64,000 bases of DNA from Nostocoides_A vanveenii (GCF_039531165.1 NZ_BAAAPN010000028.1:15068-79067); one strand, 5' to 3'. Shown: positions 26,018 through 36,662, counted from the first letter of the stretch. Numbers and translations: made by a program. The notes: generated by a model from the sequence alone, not told the origin.

Positions 26018-27562
26018 ATGGCTCCCGCGCGAGTCGCTCCAGGAATCAACCCCCTCCGAGACCCGCGCGACAAGCGCCTGCCTCGGATCGCCGGGCCCAG
26101 CGCTCTGGTCCTCTTCGGAGTCACCGGAGATCTCGCGACCAAGAAGCTGATGCCGGCGATCTACGACCTTGCCAATCGCGGGTTGCTGCCGCCCGGCTTC
26201 TCGCTGGTCGGTTTCGCCCGCCGGGACTGGGCCGATCAGGACTTCGGCAAGATCGTCTATGAGGCGATCAAGGCCCGGTCGCGGACGCCTTTCCGTGAGG
26301 AGGTGTGGCGCTCGCTCGCCGAGGGCATCCGCTTCGTGCCGGGCACCTTCGACGACGACAGCGCCTTCGACTTGTTGGCGGCGACCTTGGCCGAGCTGGA
26401 CGAGATGCGCGGAACCGGTGGCAACACCGCCTTCTACCTCTCGATCCCGCCGGGCTTCTTCTCGACCGTGTGCCAGCAACTCGAGCGCGCGGGGCTGTCC
26501 ACCCCGCGCGCCGGGTCGTGGCGCCGGGTGGTCATCGAGAAACCCTTCGGGCACGACCTGACGAGTGCCCGGGAACTGAACCGGATCGTCGAGAGCGTCT
26601 TCCCGCCGGACGCGGTCTTCCGCATCGACCACTATCTCGGCAAGGAGACGGTGCAGAACCTCTTGGCGCTGCGCTTCGCCAACCAGATCTTCGAGCCGGT
26701 CTGGAACTCCAATTACGTCGACCACGTGCAGATCACGATGGCCGAGGACATCGGCATCGGCGCGCGGGCCGGCTACTACGACGGCATCGGTGCCGCGCGC
26801 GATGTCATCCAGAACCACCTCCTCCAGCTGCTCGCCCTGACCGCGATGGAGGAGCCGGTCTCCTTCGACGCCAGTGGCCTGCGCCTGGAGAAGGAGAAGG
26901 TGCTCGGCGCGGTCCGCATCCCCAAAGACCTCTCGAGCGGCACCGCGCGCGGGCAGTATGCCGCGGGCTGGCAGGGCGGCGAGCAGGTCGTCGGCTATCT
27001 CCAGGAGAAGGGCGTGCCCACCACGTCCACCACTGAGACGTATGCTGCGGTCCGCCTTGACATCGAGACCAGGCGCTGGGCCGGGGTGCCCTTCTATCTG
27101 CGCACTGGCAAGCGCCTGGGGAAGCGGGTCACCGAAATCGCGGTCGTCTTCAAGAAGGCTCCGCACCTGCCCTTCGACGACACCGCGACCGAGGAGCTGG
27201 GTCAGAACGCCGTGGTCATCCGGGTCCAGCCCGATGAGGGCGTGACCCTGCGGTTCGGGGCCAAGGTCCCCGGTGCGCAGATGGAGGTGCGCGATGTGAC
27301 CATGGACTTCGGCTATGGCCGCGCCTTCACCGAGTCCTCCCCCGAGGCGTATGAGCGCCTCATCCTCGATGTGCTGCTCGGCGAGCCCCCGCTCTTCCCC
27401 CGCCACGAGGAGGTGGAACTGTCCTGGCAGATCCTCGACCCGATCGAAAAGTTCTGGGCGGCCAAGGGCGCCAAACCCGATCAATACCAGCCAGGCGGCT
27501 GGGGCCCGAAGTCGGCCGACGAAATGATGCGCCGTGACGGCCGCGAGTGGAGGCTCCCATGA
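26018..27562 (+). CDS. zwf: Glucose-6-phosphate 1-dehydrogenase
   Basis: First oxidative pentose phosphate step, giving NADPH; 514 residues. The dinucleotide-binding start is LVLFGVTGDLATKKL (about 28), the active-site segment is FRIDHYLGKETVQN (about 202, with the catalytic His and Lys) and the C-terminal domain ends in a short glycine- and proline-rich part. AAAGGCAG precedes the ATG. It lies 43 bases after tal. Confidence 0.97.
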   Translation: MAPARVAPGINPLRDPRDKRLPRIAGPSALVLFGVTGDLATKKLMPAIYDLANRGLLPPGFSLVGFARRDWADQDFGKIVYEAIKARSRTPFREEVWRSLAEGIRFVPGTFDDDSAFDLLAATLAELDEMRGTGGNTAFYLSIPPGFFSTVCQQLERAGLSTPRAGSWRRVVIEKPFGHDLTSARELNRIVESVFPPDAVFRIDHYLGKETVQNLLALRFANQIFEPVWNSNYVDHVQITMAEDIGIGARAGYYDGIGAARDVIQNHLLQLLALTAMEEPVSFDASGLRLEKEKVLGAVRIPKDLSSGTARGQYAAGWQGGEQVVGYLQEKGVPTTSTTETYAAVRLDIETRRWAGVPFYLRTGKRLGKRVTEIAVVFKKAPHLPFDDTATEELGQNAVVIRVQPDEGVTLRFGAKVPGAQMEVRDVTMDFGYGRAFTESSPEAYERLILDVLLGEPPLFPRHEEVELSWQILDPIEKFWAAKGAKPDQYQPGGWGPKSADEMMRRDGREWRLP

Positions 27563-27617
27563 CCACCCCAATCAGTTCTCCGCTCCTGCGTCGCCCCGAG
27601 ACTGATAGGGGTCCCCG

Positions 27618-28805
27618 GTGATCGTCGACCTGCCCAGCACCACGACCAGCGCGATCTCCAAGCGACTGGTCACCCTGCGCGATGACGTAGGTGCGATGGC
27701 CTTGTCCCGGGTGTTGACCCTGGTGGTCATCACCGACGAGGCCGACGCCAACCAGGCCATCGAGACGGCCAACCGCGCCAGCCGCCTGCACCCGTGCCGC
27801 ATCATCGTGGTGGTCTCGGCCAACAAGCGCGGCTCCGCCCGCCTCGACGCTCAGATCCGTCTCGGCGGCGACGCGGGCGCCAGCGAGGTCGTCGTCCTGC
27901 GGCTCTACGGCCCGCTGACCGATCAAGGCCGTTCGGTCGTCATCCCGCTCCTGTTAGCCGACTCGCCCATCGTCGCCTGGTGGCCGGGCACCCAGCCCAA
28001 GGACGCGGGCACCGACCCGATCGGGGCGATGGCGCAGCGCCGGATCACCGATGCCTCGCGGGCGGGCGTCAAGCCGAAGACGGTCCTCGCCCGGCTCGCC
28101 GACACGTACACCTCTGGCGACACCGACCTGGCGTGGTCGCGGATCACTCTGTGGCGCGGCTTGCTCGCGGCGGCTCTGGACCAAGCACCATACGAGCAGG
28201 TCACCGAGGCGCTCGTCGTCGCGTCCCCGGATTCCCCATCGGGTGACCTGCTGGCCGGCTGGCTCGCCCAGAGCCTCAGGTGCCCCGTGTCACTGGCCCG
28301 GGCCACGACCGGCAGCGGCATCATCTCGGTTCGGCTGACCCGCAAGGCCGGGACCATCGACCTGGTGCGGCCGCAAGACGGCAATGTCGCCACGTTGATG
28401 CAGACCGATCAACCCGAGCGGACCATTGCCCTGCCGCACCGCAAGGACGCCGAGTGCCTGGCGGATGAGTTGCGGCGGCTCGATGAGGACGAGGTCTACG
28501 AGGACGCCCTGCGCCTGGGGTGGCCCAAGGTCGGGTCCAAGACCGTCACCCAGAGCACTGCCGTTCGTGCGGGGCTGGTGACCTCGGAGGCCGAGGCCGC
28601 GAAGATCGCTGCGCGGGTCCGGCGCCGCTCCCGGCTCGGGAAGGCCGCCTCCATGGTCACGACGATGCCGCCCGAAGTCGACGACCCCAAGGCGGTTCAG
28701 GTCGCCACTGCCGAGAAGCTTGCGGCCTCGCCCAAGACCGAGCACGACGCCCCAGCCGCGCCCAAGTCCCGCGCGGTCAAAAAGGCCATCGGAGACGCGA
28801 AGTGA
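27618..28805 (+). CDS. opcA: OpcA: assembly factor for glucose-6-phosphate dehydrogenase
   Basis: A 395-residue OxPP cycle protein that activates or assembles G6PDH; a standard partner of zwf in actinobacteria and cyanobacteria. The N-terminal segment VIVDLPSTTTSAISKRL and the block DSPIVAWWPGTQPKD are typical. The C-terminal ~70 residues are charged and Ala/Lys-rich. A GTG start with AGGGG upstream is chosen. Its stop overlaps the pgl start (GTGA). Confidence 0.93.
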   Translation: MIVDLPSTTTSAISKRLVTLRDDVGAMALSRVLTLVVITDEADANQAIETANRASRLHPCRIIVVVSANKRGSARLDAQIRLGGDAGASEVVVLRLYGPLTDQGRSVVIPLLLADSPIVAWWPGTQPKDAGTDPIGAMAQRRITDASRAGVKPKTVLARLADTYTSGDTDLAWSRITLWRGLLAAALDQAPYEQVTEALVVASPDSPSGDLLAGWLAQSLRCPVSLARATTGSGIISVRLTRKAGTIDLVRPQDGNVATLMQTDQPERTIALPHRKDAECLADELRRLDEDEVYEDALRLGWPKVGSKTVTQSTAVRAGLVTSEAEAAKIAARVRRRSRLGKAASMVTTMPPEVDDPKAVQVATAEKLAASPKTEHDAPAAPKSRAVKKAIGDAK

Positions 28806-29524
28806 GTGCGCCCGCGCGGGTAGTTGTCCATCCCGGCAAGCAGGCCCTGGCCGACGGCGCGGCCGCCCGCCTCGTCCTCGCCCTCCAGGACGTGCAAACG
28901 GCCCGAGAAACGGTTCACATCTCGGCGACCGGCGGCTCGATGGGATCGGCGCTCTGGGCCGCGGTGGCCCACTCCCCGCTGCGTGATCTGGTCGATTGGT
29001 CGCACGTGCACGTGTGGTGGGGCGACGAGCGCTATCTGCCGGCCGGCGACCCCGACCGCAATGACACCCAGAACGACGCGGCGGGTCTCGCCGCCCTGGG
29101 GCTCCCGCCGCAGAATGTGCACCGGGTGGCGGGGCCGGACACTAGCGCGTCCCCCGAGGCGAGCGCGCTGGCGTACGGCGAGGAGTTGCGGGCGGCGGGC
29201 TCGGGCGCCTGGGATGTGATGATCCTCGGCGTCGGTCCGGACGGGCACGTCGCCTCGCTCTTCCCCGGTCACCCGGCGCAGCTGAGCGCGGAGGCGATCG
29301 CGGTGGCGGTGCATGACTCGCCCAAGCCGCCGCCCACCCGCGTGTCGTTGACCCTCGAGTGCCTCGCCCGATCGCAACGGGTGTGGTTCATCGTGGCCGG
29401 CGCGGACAAGGCCGAGGCGGTGCGCAACGGGCTAGCCGGTGCCGCCCCCGAGATCTCAACAGCGGCCCAGGTGCACGGCGACGCCGAGACCTTGTGGCTG
29501 CTCGACGCCGACGCCGCAGGGTGA
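28802..29524 (+). CDS. pgl: 6-Phosphogluconolactonase (DevB type)
   Basis: Hydrolyses 6-phosphogluconolactone, second step of the oxidative branch; 240 residues. Signature segments are ATGGSMGSALW (about 41), VWWGDERYLPAGDPDRN (about 73) and MILGVGPDGHVASLFPG (about 140). The GTG overlaps the end of opcA. It is the last gene of tkt-tal-zwf-opcA-pgl. Confidence 0.95.
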   Translation: MSAPARVVVHPGKQALADGAAARLVLALQDVQTARETVHISATGGSMGSALWAAVAHSPLRDLVDWSHVHVWWGDERYLPAGDPDRNDTQNDAAGLAALGLPPQNVHRVAGPDTSASPEASALAYGEELRAAGSGAWDVMILGVGPDGHVASLFPGHPAQLSAEAIAVAVHDSPKPPPTRVSLTLECLARSQRVWFIVAGADKAEAVRNGLAGAAPEISTAAQVHGDAETLWLLDADAAG

Positions 29525-29564
29525 GCCTGCCTCCCGAGCTTGAGCTTGCGGCCATTGACGGACT

Positions 29565-29717
29565 TCAGCGAACGACGGGAAGATTCATGGATGCGCCCAC
29601 GTCCTTAGCGACGTCGCTCACCGCATAGCTGTCGGCGGACAGCTTTGGCGGGTCGATGATGAACTCGGACGGATAGCAATATTGGTGGACGAGGGTGCCG
29701 TCTGCCGATATGAGGCT
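29565..29717 (-). other. Unrecognised 50-codon open frame directly after the rbpA stop
   Basis: In the same frame as rbpA, the codons after its TGA stay open for 50 more residues (including YCYPSEFIIDPPKLSADSYA and ending SMNLPVVR). There is no start codon and no ribosome site. Codons such as CAA, GCT, AAT and CTT are unusual for this genome, so it may be the end of a lost foreign gene. It is not a family I can name. Confidence 0.35.
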
Positions 29718-30068
29718 TCAGCGGATCAGGCCGCGTCCGCGCAGGGATTCGAGCGCCTCGTCGAGTATCTGGGCGCCGTCGGTGTCGGAGCGGCGCTCCT
29801 TCACATAGGCCAGGTGGGTCTTGTAGGGCTCGACCTTGGGCGCGGTCGGCGGGTTCTCGTGGTCCTGACCCGCGGGGAGACCGCATCGGGGGCAGTCCCA
29901 CAACTCGGGAAGCAGCAGCCCGGCTTCCTGCGCGAAACTCGGCCGGGTTTCATGCCCATTGGCGCAGTAATAGGAGACGAACACCCGGGCGGCAACCTCA
30001 CCGCGCTCGGCCTCGCCCATCGGTCCGGCGCCGACCCGGCTCCCACGAATTGCGTTACCACCAGCCAT
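29718..30068 (-). CDS. rbpA: RbpA: RNA polymerase-binding protein
   Basis: Actinobacterial transcription factor that binds RNA polymerase and sigma to stabilise open complexes; 116 residues. The basic linker and core are seen in RVFVSYYCANGHETRPSFA and LLPELWDCPRCGLPAGQD, with the paired cysteines that can bind zinc in some homologues. The sigma-interaction part is at YKTHLAYVKERRSDTDG. AGGGACAT precedes the ATG. Confidence 0.96.
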   Translation of the reverse strand: MAGGNAIRGSRVGAGPMGEAERGEVAARVFVSYYCANGHETRPSFAQEAGLLLPELWDCPRCGLPAGQDHENPPTAPKVEPYKTHLAYVKERRSDTDGAQILDEALESLRGRGLIR

Positions 30069-30167
30069 ATGTCCCTGGCATCCTCTCTGAGCCGAGCGAT
30101 CACATTGTGCGAAACGTCCGGGTCCGCGACCCGGGGGTGGTGCAGATGGGGGCCGCCGCCCCGCCGA

Positions 30168-30413
30168 TCACGTGTTGAAGCGGTCGATCAGCCCGATGCC
30201 GACGATCGCCGTCGTCCAGATCAAGGCGATGACGATAGTGATGCGGGTGAGGTTCTTCTCGGCCACCGATGAGGAGCTCATCGAGGTCGACAGTCCGCCG
30301 CCGAACATGTCCGAGACGCCGCCGCCCTTGCCCTTGTGCAACAAGATGAGCAGAGTCAGGAAGCCACCGGAAATCACCAGCAACACCTGCAAACCGATTC
30401 GGACCGCGTCCAC
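30168..30413 (-). CDS. secG: SecG: Sec translocon subunit
   Basis: An 81-residue membrane protein with two helices, about 5-25 and 55-77. Family signs are LLILLHKGKGGGVSDMFGG, the cytoplasmic loop. It sits next to tpiA as in most actinobacteria but behind a strong terminator, so it is likely transcribed separately. Confidence 0.94.
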   Translation of the reverse strand: MDAVRIGLQVLLVISGGFLTLLILLHKGKGGGVSDMFGGGLSTSMSSSSVAEKNLTRITIVIALIWTTAIVGIGLIDRFNT

Positions 30414-30500
30414 GCCATCAGCCTTTCACGTCTTCTCGAACGCCACGAGCAGCCGAAACCGGCCTCGGGCAGGATACCCCGCAGCACCCACCTCGACCCA

Positions 30501-30537
30501 ACGACGGCGCGGGAATGCCTGGTTCCCGCGCCGTCGT
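30501..30537 (-). terminator. Terminator of the gap-pgk-tpiA operon
   Basis: A perfect 15-bp stem (ACGACGGCGCGGGAA and its complement) with a 7-base loop, 18 bases after the tpiA stop. It lacks a marked T-tract but is by far the strongest fold in this gap. Confidence 0.75.
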
Positions 30538-30554
30538 CGATGGGACCGGGACGG

Positions 30555-31346
30555 TCAGCTCGCCGTCAGGTGCGACTGGTAGCGGCAGATCGCCGCAAAC
30601 TCCGGTGCGTCCAGCGATGCTCCACCCACGAGCGCGCCGTCGACGTCGGGGCCGGCCATGATCGCGGCGATGTTGCCGGACTTGACCGAGCCGCCATACA
30701 GGATGCGAATGCCGTCCGCGGTGTCGCCGGAGTAGAGCTCGGCGAGTTCGCCCCGGATCGCCCCGCACACCTCCTGCGCGTCCTCCGGCGTGGCGACCTC
30801 GCCGGTGCCGATCGCCCAGATGGGTTCGTAGGCGATGACGACGGATCGCACCTGCTCCGGGGTCAGCTGGGACAGGCCGGCGCGGACCTGGTCGAGCACG
30901 TGCGCGACCTGGTTGCCGGCCTTGCGCACCTCGAGGCCTTCGCCGCAGCAGAAGATCGGCGTCAACCCATAGCGGTATGCCGCGATCAACTTGTCCGCGA
31001 CGACAGCGTCGCTCTCGTCGTGGTATTCGCGGCGTTCGCTGTGCCCGACAATCACATAGGTGCACCCGAGCTTGGCCAGGAAGGCGCCGCTGATCTCACC
31101 GGTGTAGGCGCCGCTGTCATGGACGGAGAGGTCCTGCGCGCCGTACTTGATCGACATCTTGTCGCCGTCGACCAGGCTCTGGACGGTGCGGATGTCGGTG
31201 AAGGGCGGACAGACCGCGACCTCGACGGAGCCGTAGTCGTGCTTGGCGTCCTGAAGGCTCCAGTCCAACTTCTGCACGAGATGAGTCGCCTCGATGTGAT
31301 CGAGGTTCATCTTCCAGTTCCCCGCCATCAGGGGAGTACGGGACAT
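30555..31346 (-). CDS. tpiA: Triosephosphate isomerase
   Basis: Interconverts dihydroxyacetone phosphate and glyceraldehyde 3-phosphate; 263 residues. Active-site parts are GNWKMN (Lys), IVGHSERR (His) and AYEPIWAIGTG (Glu), and the phosphate loop YGGSVKSGN. Its ATG overlaps the pgk stop by one base (TAATG). Confidence 0.97.
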   Translation of the reverse strand: MSRTPLMAGNWKMNLDHIEATHLVQKLDWSLQDAKHDYGSVEVAVCPPFTDIRTVQSLVDGDKMSIKYGAQDLSVHDSGAYTGEISGAFLAKLGCTYVIVGHSERREYHDESDAVVADKLIAAYRYGLTPIFCCGEGLEVRKAGNQVAHVLDQVRAGLSQLTPEQVRSVVIAYEPIWAIGTGEVATPEDAQEVCGAIRGELAELYSGDTADGIRILYGGSVKSGNIAAIMAGPDVDGALVGGASLDAPEFAAICRYQSHLTAS

Positions 31347-32548
31347 TATTTGCCTTCCAGAATGGCGATGCCGGGGAGCGTCTTGCCCTCGAGGTATTCG
31401 AGGGATGCCCCGCCACCGGTGGAGATGTGGCCAAAGTCGGAGTCGGCATACCCGAGCTGCCGCACGGCGGCCGCCGAGTCGCCGCCACCGACGACGGTGA
31501 GCGCGCCGGCCGAGGTCGCGTCGACGAGCGCCTGGGCGACGGCCTTGGTGCCGGCAGCGAAGGGGGCCATCTCGAAGGCACCCATCGGGCCGTTCCAGAA
31601 GACCGTCTTGGCGTCGGCGAGCTTGCTCGCGTAGAGCGCGGCCGACTCCGGGCCGATGTCGAGACCCATCATGTCGGCGGGGATCGCGTCAGCGGCGACG
31701 ACGGCGGCCTCGGTGTCGGCGCTGAAGTCCGTGCCGCACACGATGTCGACGGGCAGGACCAGCTCGACACCCTCGGCCGCGGCGCGCTCGAGATAGCCCT
31801 TGCACGCGTCGACGCTCGCCTCGTCGAAGAGGCTCTTGCCGATCTCGTGGCCCTGGGCGGCGAGAAAGGTGAAGAGCATCCCGCCACCGATCAGCAGGCG
31901 GTCGGCCTTACCGAGCAGGTTGTCGATGACGGCGAGCTTGTCGGCCACCTTGGCTCCGCCGAGCACCACGACATATGGGCGCTGCGGGTCCTCGGTCAGC
32001 CGCTTGAGCACGTCCACCTCGGCGGCCACGAGCCCACCCATCGCGGACGGCAGGATCGTCGCGACGTCGTACACGCTCGCTTGCTTGCGGTGCACGACAC
32101 CGAAGCCGTCGGAGACATAGGCATCCGCTAGGCCGGCGAGGGCGCCCGCGAACTCCGCGCGTTCCTCGTCGGTTTTGGCCGTCTCCCCCACGTTGAAGCG
32201 GAGGTTCTCCAAGAGCACGACGCCACCGTCGGCGAGGCCGTCGACCGCAGCTTGCGCGGAGGGGCCGACGGTGTCGTCGGCGAACGTGACCGGCGCGCCG
32301 AGCAGCTCGGAAAGCCGCGCGGCCACCGGGGCCAGCGAATACTTGGTCTCGGGAGCGCCCTTGGGACGGCCAAGGTGCGCGCACACGATCACGCGTGCGC
32401 CCGCCTCGGTCAGGGCCTTGATGGTCGGCAACGAGGCCCGGATGCGCCCGTCGTCGGTGATCGTGGTCCCGTCAAGGGGGACGTTCAGGTCGGACCGGAC
32501 GAGGACGCGTTTGCCGCGCAGGTCGCCCAGCGAAGCCAGGTCACCCAT
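31346..32548 (-). CDS. pgk: Phosphoglycerate kinase
   Basis: Makes ATP from 1,3-bisphosphoglycerate; 400 residues. The substrate loop is RSDLNVPLDG near residue 18, the hinge region and nucleotide-binding part are seen in GGAKVADKLAVI and VVGGGDSAAAV, and the end matches the family. It lies 6 bases after gap in the leftward operon. Confidence 0.97.
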   Translation of the reverse strand: MGDLASLGDLRGKRVLVRSDLNVPLDGTTITDDGRIRASLPTIKALTEAGARVIVCAHLGRPKGAPETKYSLAPVAARLSELLGAPVTFADDTVGPSAQAAVDGLADGGVVLLENLRFNVGETAKTDEERAEFAGALAGLADAYVSDGFGVVHRKQASVYDVATILPSAMGGLVAAEVDVLKRLTEDPQRPYVVVLGGAKVADKLAVIDNLLGKADRLLIGGGMLFTFLAAQGHEIGKSLFDEASVDACKGYLERAAAEGVELVLPVDIVCGTDFSADTEAAVVAADAIPADMMGLDIGPESAALYASKLADAKTVFWNGPMGAFEMAPFAAGTKAVAQALVDATSAGALTVVGGGDSAAAVRQLGYADSDFGHISTGGGASLEYLEGKTLPGIAILEGK

Positions 32549-32554
32549 GGTGGA

Positions 32555-33562
<1,008 letters not shown>

Positions 33563-33722
33563 GCGAAAGCCTTGCCTTCCGATAGGGGTGTTGGTGACGC
33601 GGCAGTGCGTTCACCCGATCCACTCCCCAGCTTATTGCGACGGTGTGACAGGCCGCACGTCGCCCACGGATCGGACACAACGACGCCGTTCGTCTCGCCT
33701 GTCGACCGGCCGTCGGAAGCGG

Positions 33723-34703
33723 TCAGGAATCGAGCATGTCGAGGGTCAGCGAGGCCTCGGTGTCCGGTATGCCGAGCTCCGCGGCTCGCTTGTCGGCCAT
33801 CGCCAGCAGGCGGCGGATTCGCCCCGCGACAGCGTCCTTGGTCATCGGCGGATCGGCCAGGCCGCCCAACTCCTCCAGCGAGGCCTGCTTGTTGGCGACG
33901 CGCAGGTCCCCAGCCACACGAAGGTGATCCGGCACATCGTCGCCGAGGATCTCCAGCGCTCGCTGAACGCGGGCGCCCGCCGCCACCGCGGCGCGTGCCG
34001 AGCGACGCAGGTTGGCATCGTCGAAGTTCGCGAGACGGTTGGCCGTGGCGCGTACCTCGCGGCGCATCCGCCGCTCCTCCCACACAAGCACGGCCTCGTG
34101 TGCTCCCATCCGCGTCAACATCGCGCCGATCGCGTCGCCGTCCCGTATGACGACCCGGTCGATGCCGCGCACATCGCGCGCCTTCGCGGGGATCTCGAGC
34201 CGCCGCGCGGCCCCGACGAGCGCGAGGGCCGCCTCGGGCCCCGGGCAGGTGATCTCCAGTGCCGAACTGCGACCGGGCTCGGTCAGCGAGCCGTGCGCGA
34301 GGAAGGCACCACGCCACGCGGCGACCGAGTCGCACACGGAGCCGCCGACGACCTTGGGTGGCAGCCCGCGCACCGGCCGCCCGCGCGGATCGATCAGGCC
34401 CGTCTGGCGGGCCAGGGCCTCACCGCCTTCGATGACGCGGACGACATACCGGCTGCCGCGGCGCAGGCCGCCCGCGGCGAGCACAAGCACCTCGCTGCGA
34501 TGCCCATAGAGCTCGTGGATCTCGCGGCGCAACCGCCGCGCGACATTGGGGGTGTCGAGCTCGGCTTCGACAACGATCCGGCCGCCGATGATGTGCAGAC
34601 CCCCGGCAAAACGCAACATTGCGGCCACCTCTGCCTTGCGGCAGCAGGACTTCGTCACCTCGAGACGACTCAGTTCGTCTTTCACGGATGCGGTCATGGC
34701 CAT
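33723..34703 (-). CDS. whiA: WhiA: sporulation/cell-division regulator
   Basis: DNA-binding protein with a LAGLIDADG-homing-endonuclease-like N-terminal fold and a C-terminal helix-turn-helix; 326 residues. Typical parts are MTASVKDELSRLEVTKSCCRKAE at the start, GGSVCDSVAAWRGAFLAHGS near the middle and the HTH near DAVAGRIRRLLAMADKRA. In Gram-positives WhiA controls division genes. AGGA lies 7 bases before the ATG. It is in the conserved uvrC-rapZ-yvcK-whiA neighbourhood. Confidence 0.96.
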   Translation of the reverse strand: MAMTASVKDELSRLEVTKSCCRKAEVAAMLRFAGGLHIIGGRIVVEAELDTPNVARRLRREIHELYGHRSEVLVLAAGGLRRGSRYVVRVIEGGEALARQTGLIDPRGRPVRGLPPKVVGGSVCDSVAAWRGAFLAHGSLTEPGRSSALEITCPGPEAALALVGAARRLEIPAKARDVRGIDRVVIRDGDAIGAMLTRMGAHEAVLVWEERRMRREVRATANRLANFDDANLRRSARAAVAAGARVQRALEILGDDVPDHLRVAGDLRVANKQASLEELGGLADPPMTKDAVAGRIRRLLAMADKRAAELGIPDTEASLTLDMLDS

Positions 34704-34748
34704 CGGCCCATCCTGCCATCCCCGGCGAGGGTCGGCGTCCCTGGGAAG

Positions 34749-35696
34749 TCAGACCTCGTGGCCGCCGAAGATGTCGCGATAGGCGGCCGCGAGCCGCAGC
34801 GGATCGTGCGCACCCGGAGTGCGCGGCGAGGAGACCGGCGTGACCAGGAGCGCGGCACCGAGGCTAGCGACAGCGGCTCGCAACTCGTCCTCGTCCTCGA
34901 CGATCGATGGATCGGCGAGGACGACGTCGAAGCGCAGCCCGGGCGCATGCATACGAAGCGAATCGATGTGGCGCACAGCGGAATAGCCGAGAGTCTCCTT
35001 GGTCTGCATCTCCAGGTTCAAGGTCAGCATCTTGCGCGCCGGACTGTCCTGCAGGGCCTGTTTGAGCGCCGGAACGAGAAGGTGCGGCAGGACCGAGGTG
35101 AACCAACTCCCAGGTCCGAGAACGATCCAGTCGGCTTCCATCAAGGCGGCGAGCGTGCCGGCATGTGCCGGTGGATCGCTGGGGTGCAGGGCGACCGACT
35201 GCACCTGCCCCGCCGTTCGCGCAACCTGCTGCTGGCCCACGACCGCGACCAGGTTCCCGGGTCGCTCGGGATCCATGGCCACCTGAGCGGTGATCTCCAG
35301 GGGGACCGCGGCCATGGGCAGCACCCGGCCGTGCGCATTGAGCAGCCGTCCGACCAGGTCGAGCCCGTGGACCGGCTCGGGGTCGAGATCCCACAGCGCG
35401 ACGATCAACAGATTGCCGAGAGCATGTCCCCCGAGCGGCCCGTCCCCGGAAAAGCGGTGCTGCAGGACATCGCGCCACTGGTGGCCCCATTGCGTGTCAT
35501 CACACAGGGCCGCCAGCGCCATCCGCAGGTCGCCGGGCGGGAGCACGCCGAACTCTTCGCGCAGCCGCCCACTCGACCCGCCGTTGTCGGCGACCGTGAC
35601 GACGGCCGTGATTCGATCGCACACCAGCCGCAGCGCGGTCAGCGAGGCGGCCAGGCCGTGCCCGCCGCCGAGGGCGACGACAACCGGGGCGTTCAC
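34749..35696 (-). CDS. yvcK: YvcK/CuvA-type gluconeogenesis factor
   Basis: CofD-like fold protein that binds UDP-sugars and affects cell wall and carbon use; 315 residues. The glycine-rich start is VVVALGGGHGLAASLTALR, then VTVADNGGSSGRLREEFG and PGDLRMALAAL. Its GTG overlaps the rapZ stop (GTGA), so the two are coupled. Confidence 0.94.
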   Translation of the reverse strand: MNAPVVVALGGGHGLAASLTALRLVCDRITAVVTVADNGGSSGRLREEFGVLPPGDLRMALAALCDDTQWGHQWRDVLQHRFSGDGPLGGHALGNLLIVALWDLDPEPVHGLDLVGRLLNAHGRVLPMAAVPLEITAQVAMDPERPGNLVAVVGQQQVARTAGQVQSVALHPSDPPAHAGTLAALMEADWIVLGPGSWFTSVLPHLLVPALKQALQDSPARKMLTLNLEMQTKETLGYSAVRHIDSLRMHAPGLRFDVVLADPSIVEDEDELRAAVASLGAALLVTPVSSPRTPGAHDPLRLAAAYRDIFGGHEV

Positions 35697-36577
35697 TCGC
35701 GCCCCAGATCGCGGTGCACGACGAAGGTCGAGAGCCGGGGGCCGGTCAGTTCGGCAGCGAGACGCTCCGCAACGGCGACCGAGCGGTGTTTGCCACCGGT
35801 ACAGCCGACGGCGACGGTGGCATACCGGCGCCCCTCGCGGGCATACCCCTCGGTGACGGTTTCCATGAGCGAGACCACCTTCTCGACGAATTCGGCGGCG
35901 CCGTCCTGCGCGAAGACGAACTCCGACACCGGCGCCTCGATGCCGGTGTGATGACGCAACTGTGGAACCCAGAACGGATTGGGCAGGAAGCGCATGTCGA
36001 AGACGAAGTCGGCGTCCAAGGGCACGCCGTACTTGAACCCGAACGAGAGCACCGCCACCCGCGTCCGCTCCTCGGAGATGGCAAAGAGCGGTGTCACCTT
36101 CCGCGTCAGCTGATGAACGTTCAGGCCGCTGGTGTCGAGGACGACGCTGGCCATCGCGCGCACATCGTGGAGGAGTGCTCTCTCCTCGTGGATGCCGTCC
36201 AGAAGTCGGCCCTCCCCCTGGAGCGGGTGCGGCCGTCGGACACTCTCAAAGCGGCGCACCAGGGCCTCATCGGTGGCGTCGAGGAAGATGACATTCGGCG
36301 TCCAACCGCGCCGTTCGAGGTCGCCGATCGCCTCGCTCAAGGTGACATTGAACTCGCGCGCTCGCACATCCACCACGGCAGCGACCCGGGTGCGAGCGGC
36401 ATCGCTGCCGCGTTCCCTCTGCAGACGCGACGCGAGTTGGACGAGGTCGAGGATCAGCGCGCCCGGGAGGTTGTCGACGACATACCAACCGAGATCTTCC
36501 ATCACCCGGGCCACGGTGGACCGGCCGGCTCCGCTCATCCCGGTGACGATGATGAAGTCGATCTCCATGCCCTTCAC
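35693..36577 (-). CDS. rapZ: RapZ-type nucleotide-binding protein
   Basis: P-loop protein of the RapZ/YvcJ family, about 294 residues. The P-loop is GMSGAGRST, with Arg where others have Lys, as in many actinobacterial members. Other parts are DLGWYVVDNLPG and the C-terminal block FVFDMRFLPNPFWVPQLR and GCTGGKHRSVA. In other bacteria it tunes glucosamine synthesis or competence; the role here is inferred. The GTG start is chosen for AGGAGG 6 bases upstream; a longer frame adds 6 residues. Confidence 0.93.
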   Translation of the reverse strand: MKGMEIDFIIVTGMSGAGRSTVARVMEDLGWYVVDNLPGALILDLVQLASRLQRERGSDAARTRVAAVVDVRAREFNVTLSEAIGDLERRGWTPNVIFLDATDEALVRRFESVRRPHPLQGEGRLLDGIHEERALLHDVRAMASVVLDTSGLNVHQLTRKVTPLFAISEERTRVAVLSFGFKYGVPLDADFVFDMRFLPNPFWVPQLRHHTGIEAPVSEFVFAQDGAAEFVEKVVSLMETVTEGYAREGRRYATVAVGCTGGKHRSVAVAERLAAELTGPRLSTFVVHRDLGRE

Positions 36578-36648
36578 TGCCGGCCTCCTCGACACGGTCG
36601 GTGCTCGTCGTCACCCTATCCGGGCCACCCAGGCGACACCCGAGCACT

Positions 36649-36662
36649 TACGGTTGGTGACC
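36649..36662 (+). promoter_or_regulatory. -10 for the lipoprotein deacetylase gene
   Basis: TACGGT lies 8 bases before the ATG. A GTG two bases after it is in the same frame and could also start the protein. Confidence 0.4.
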
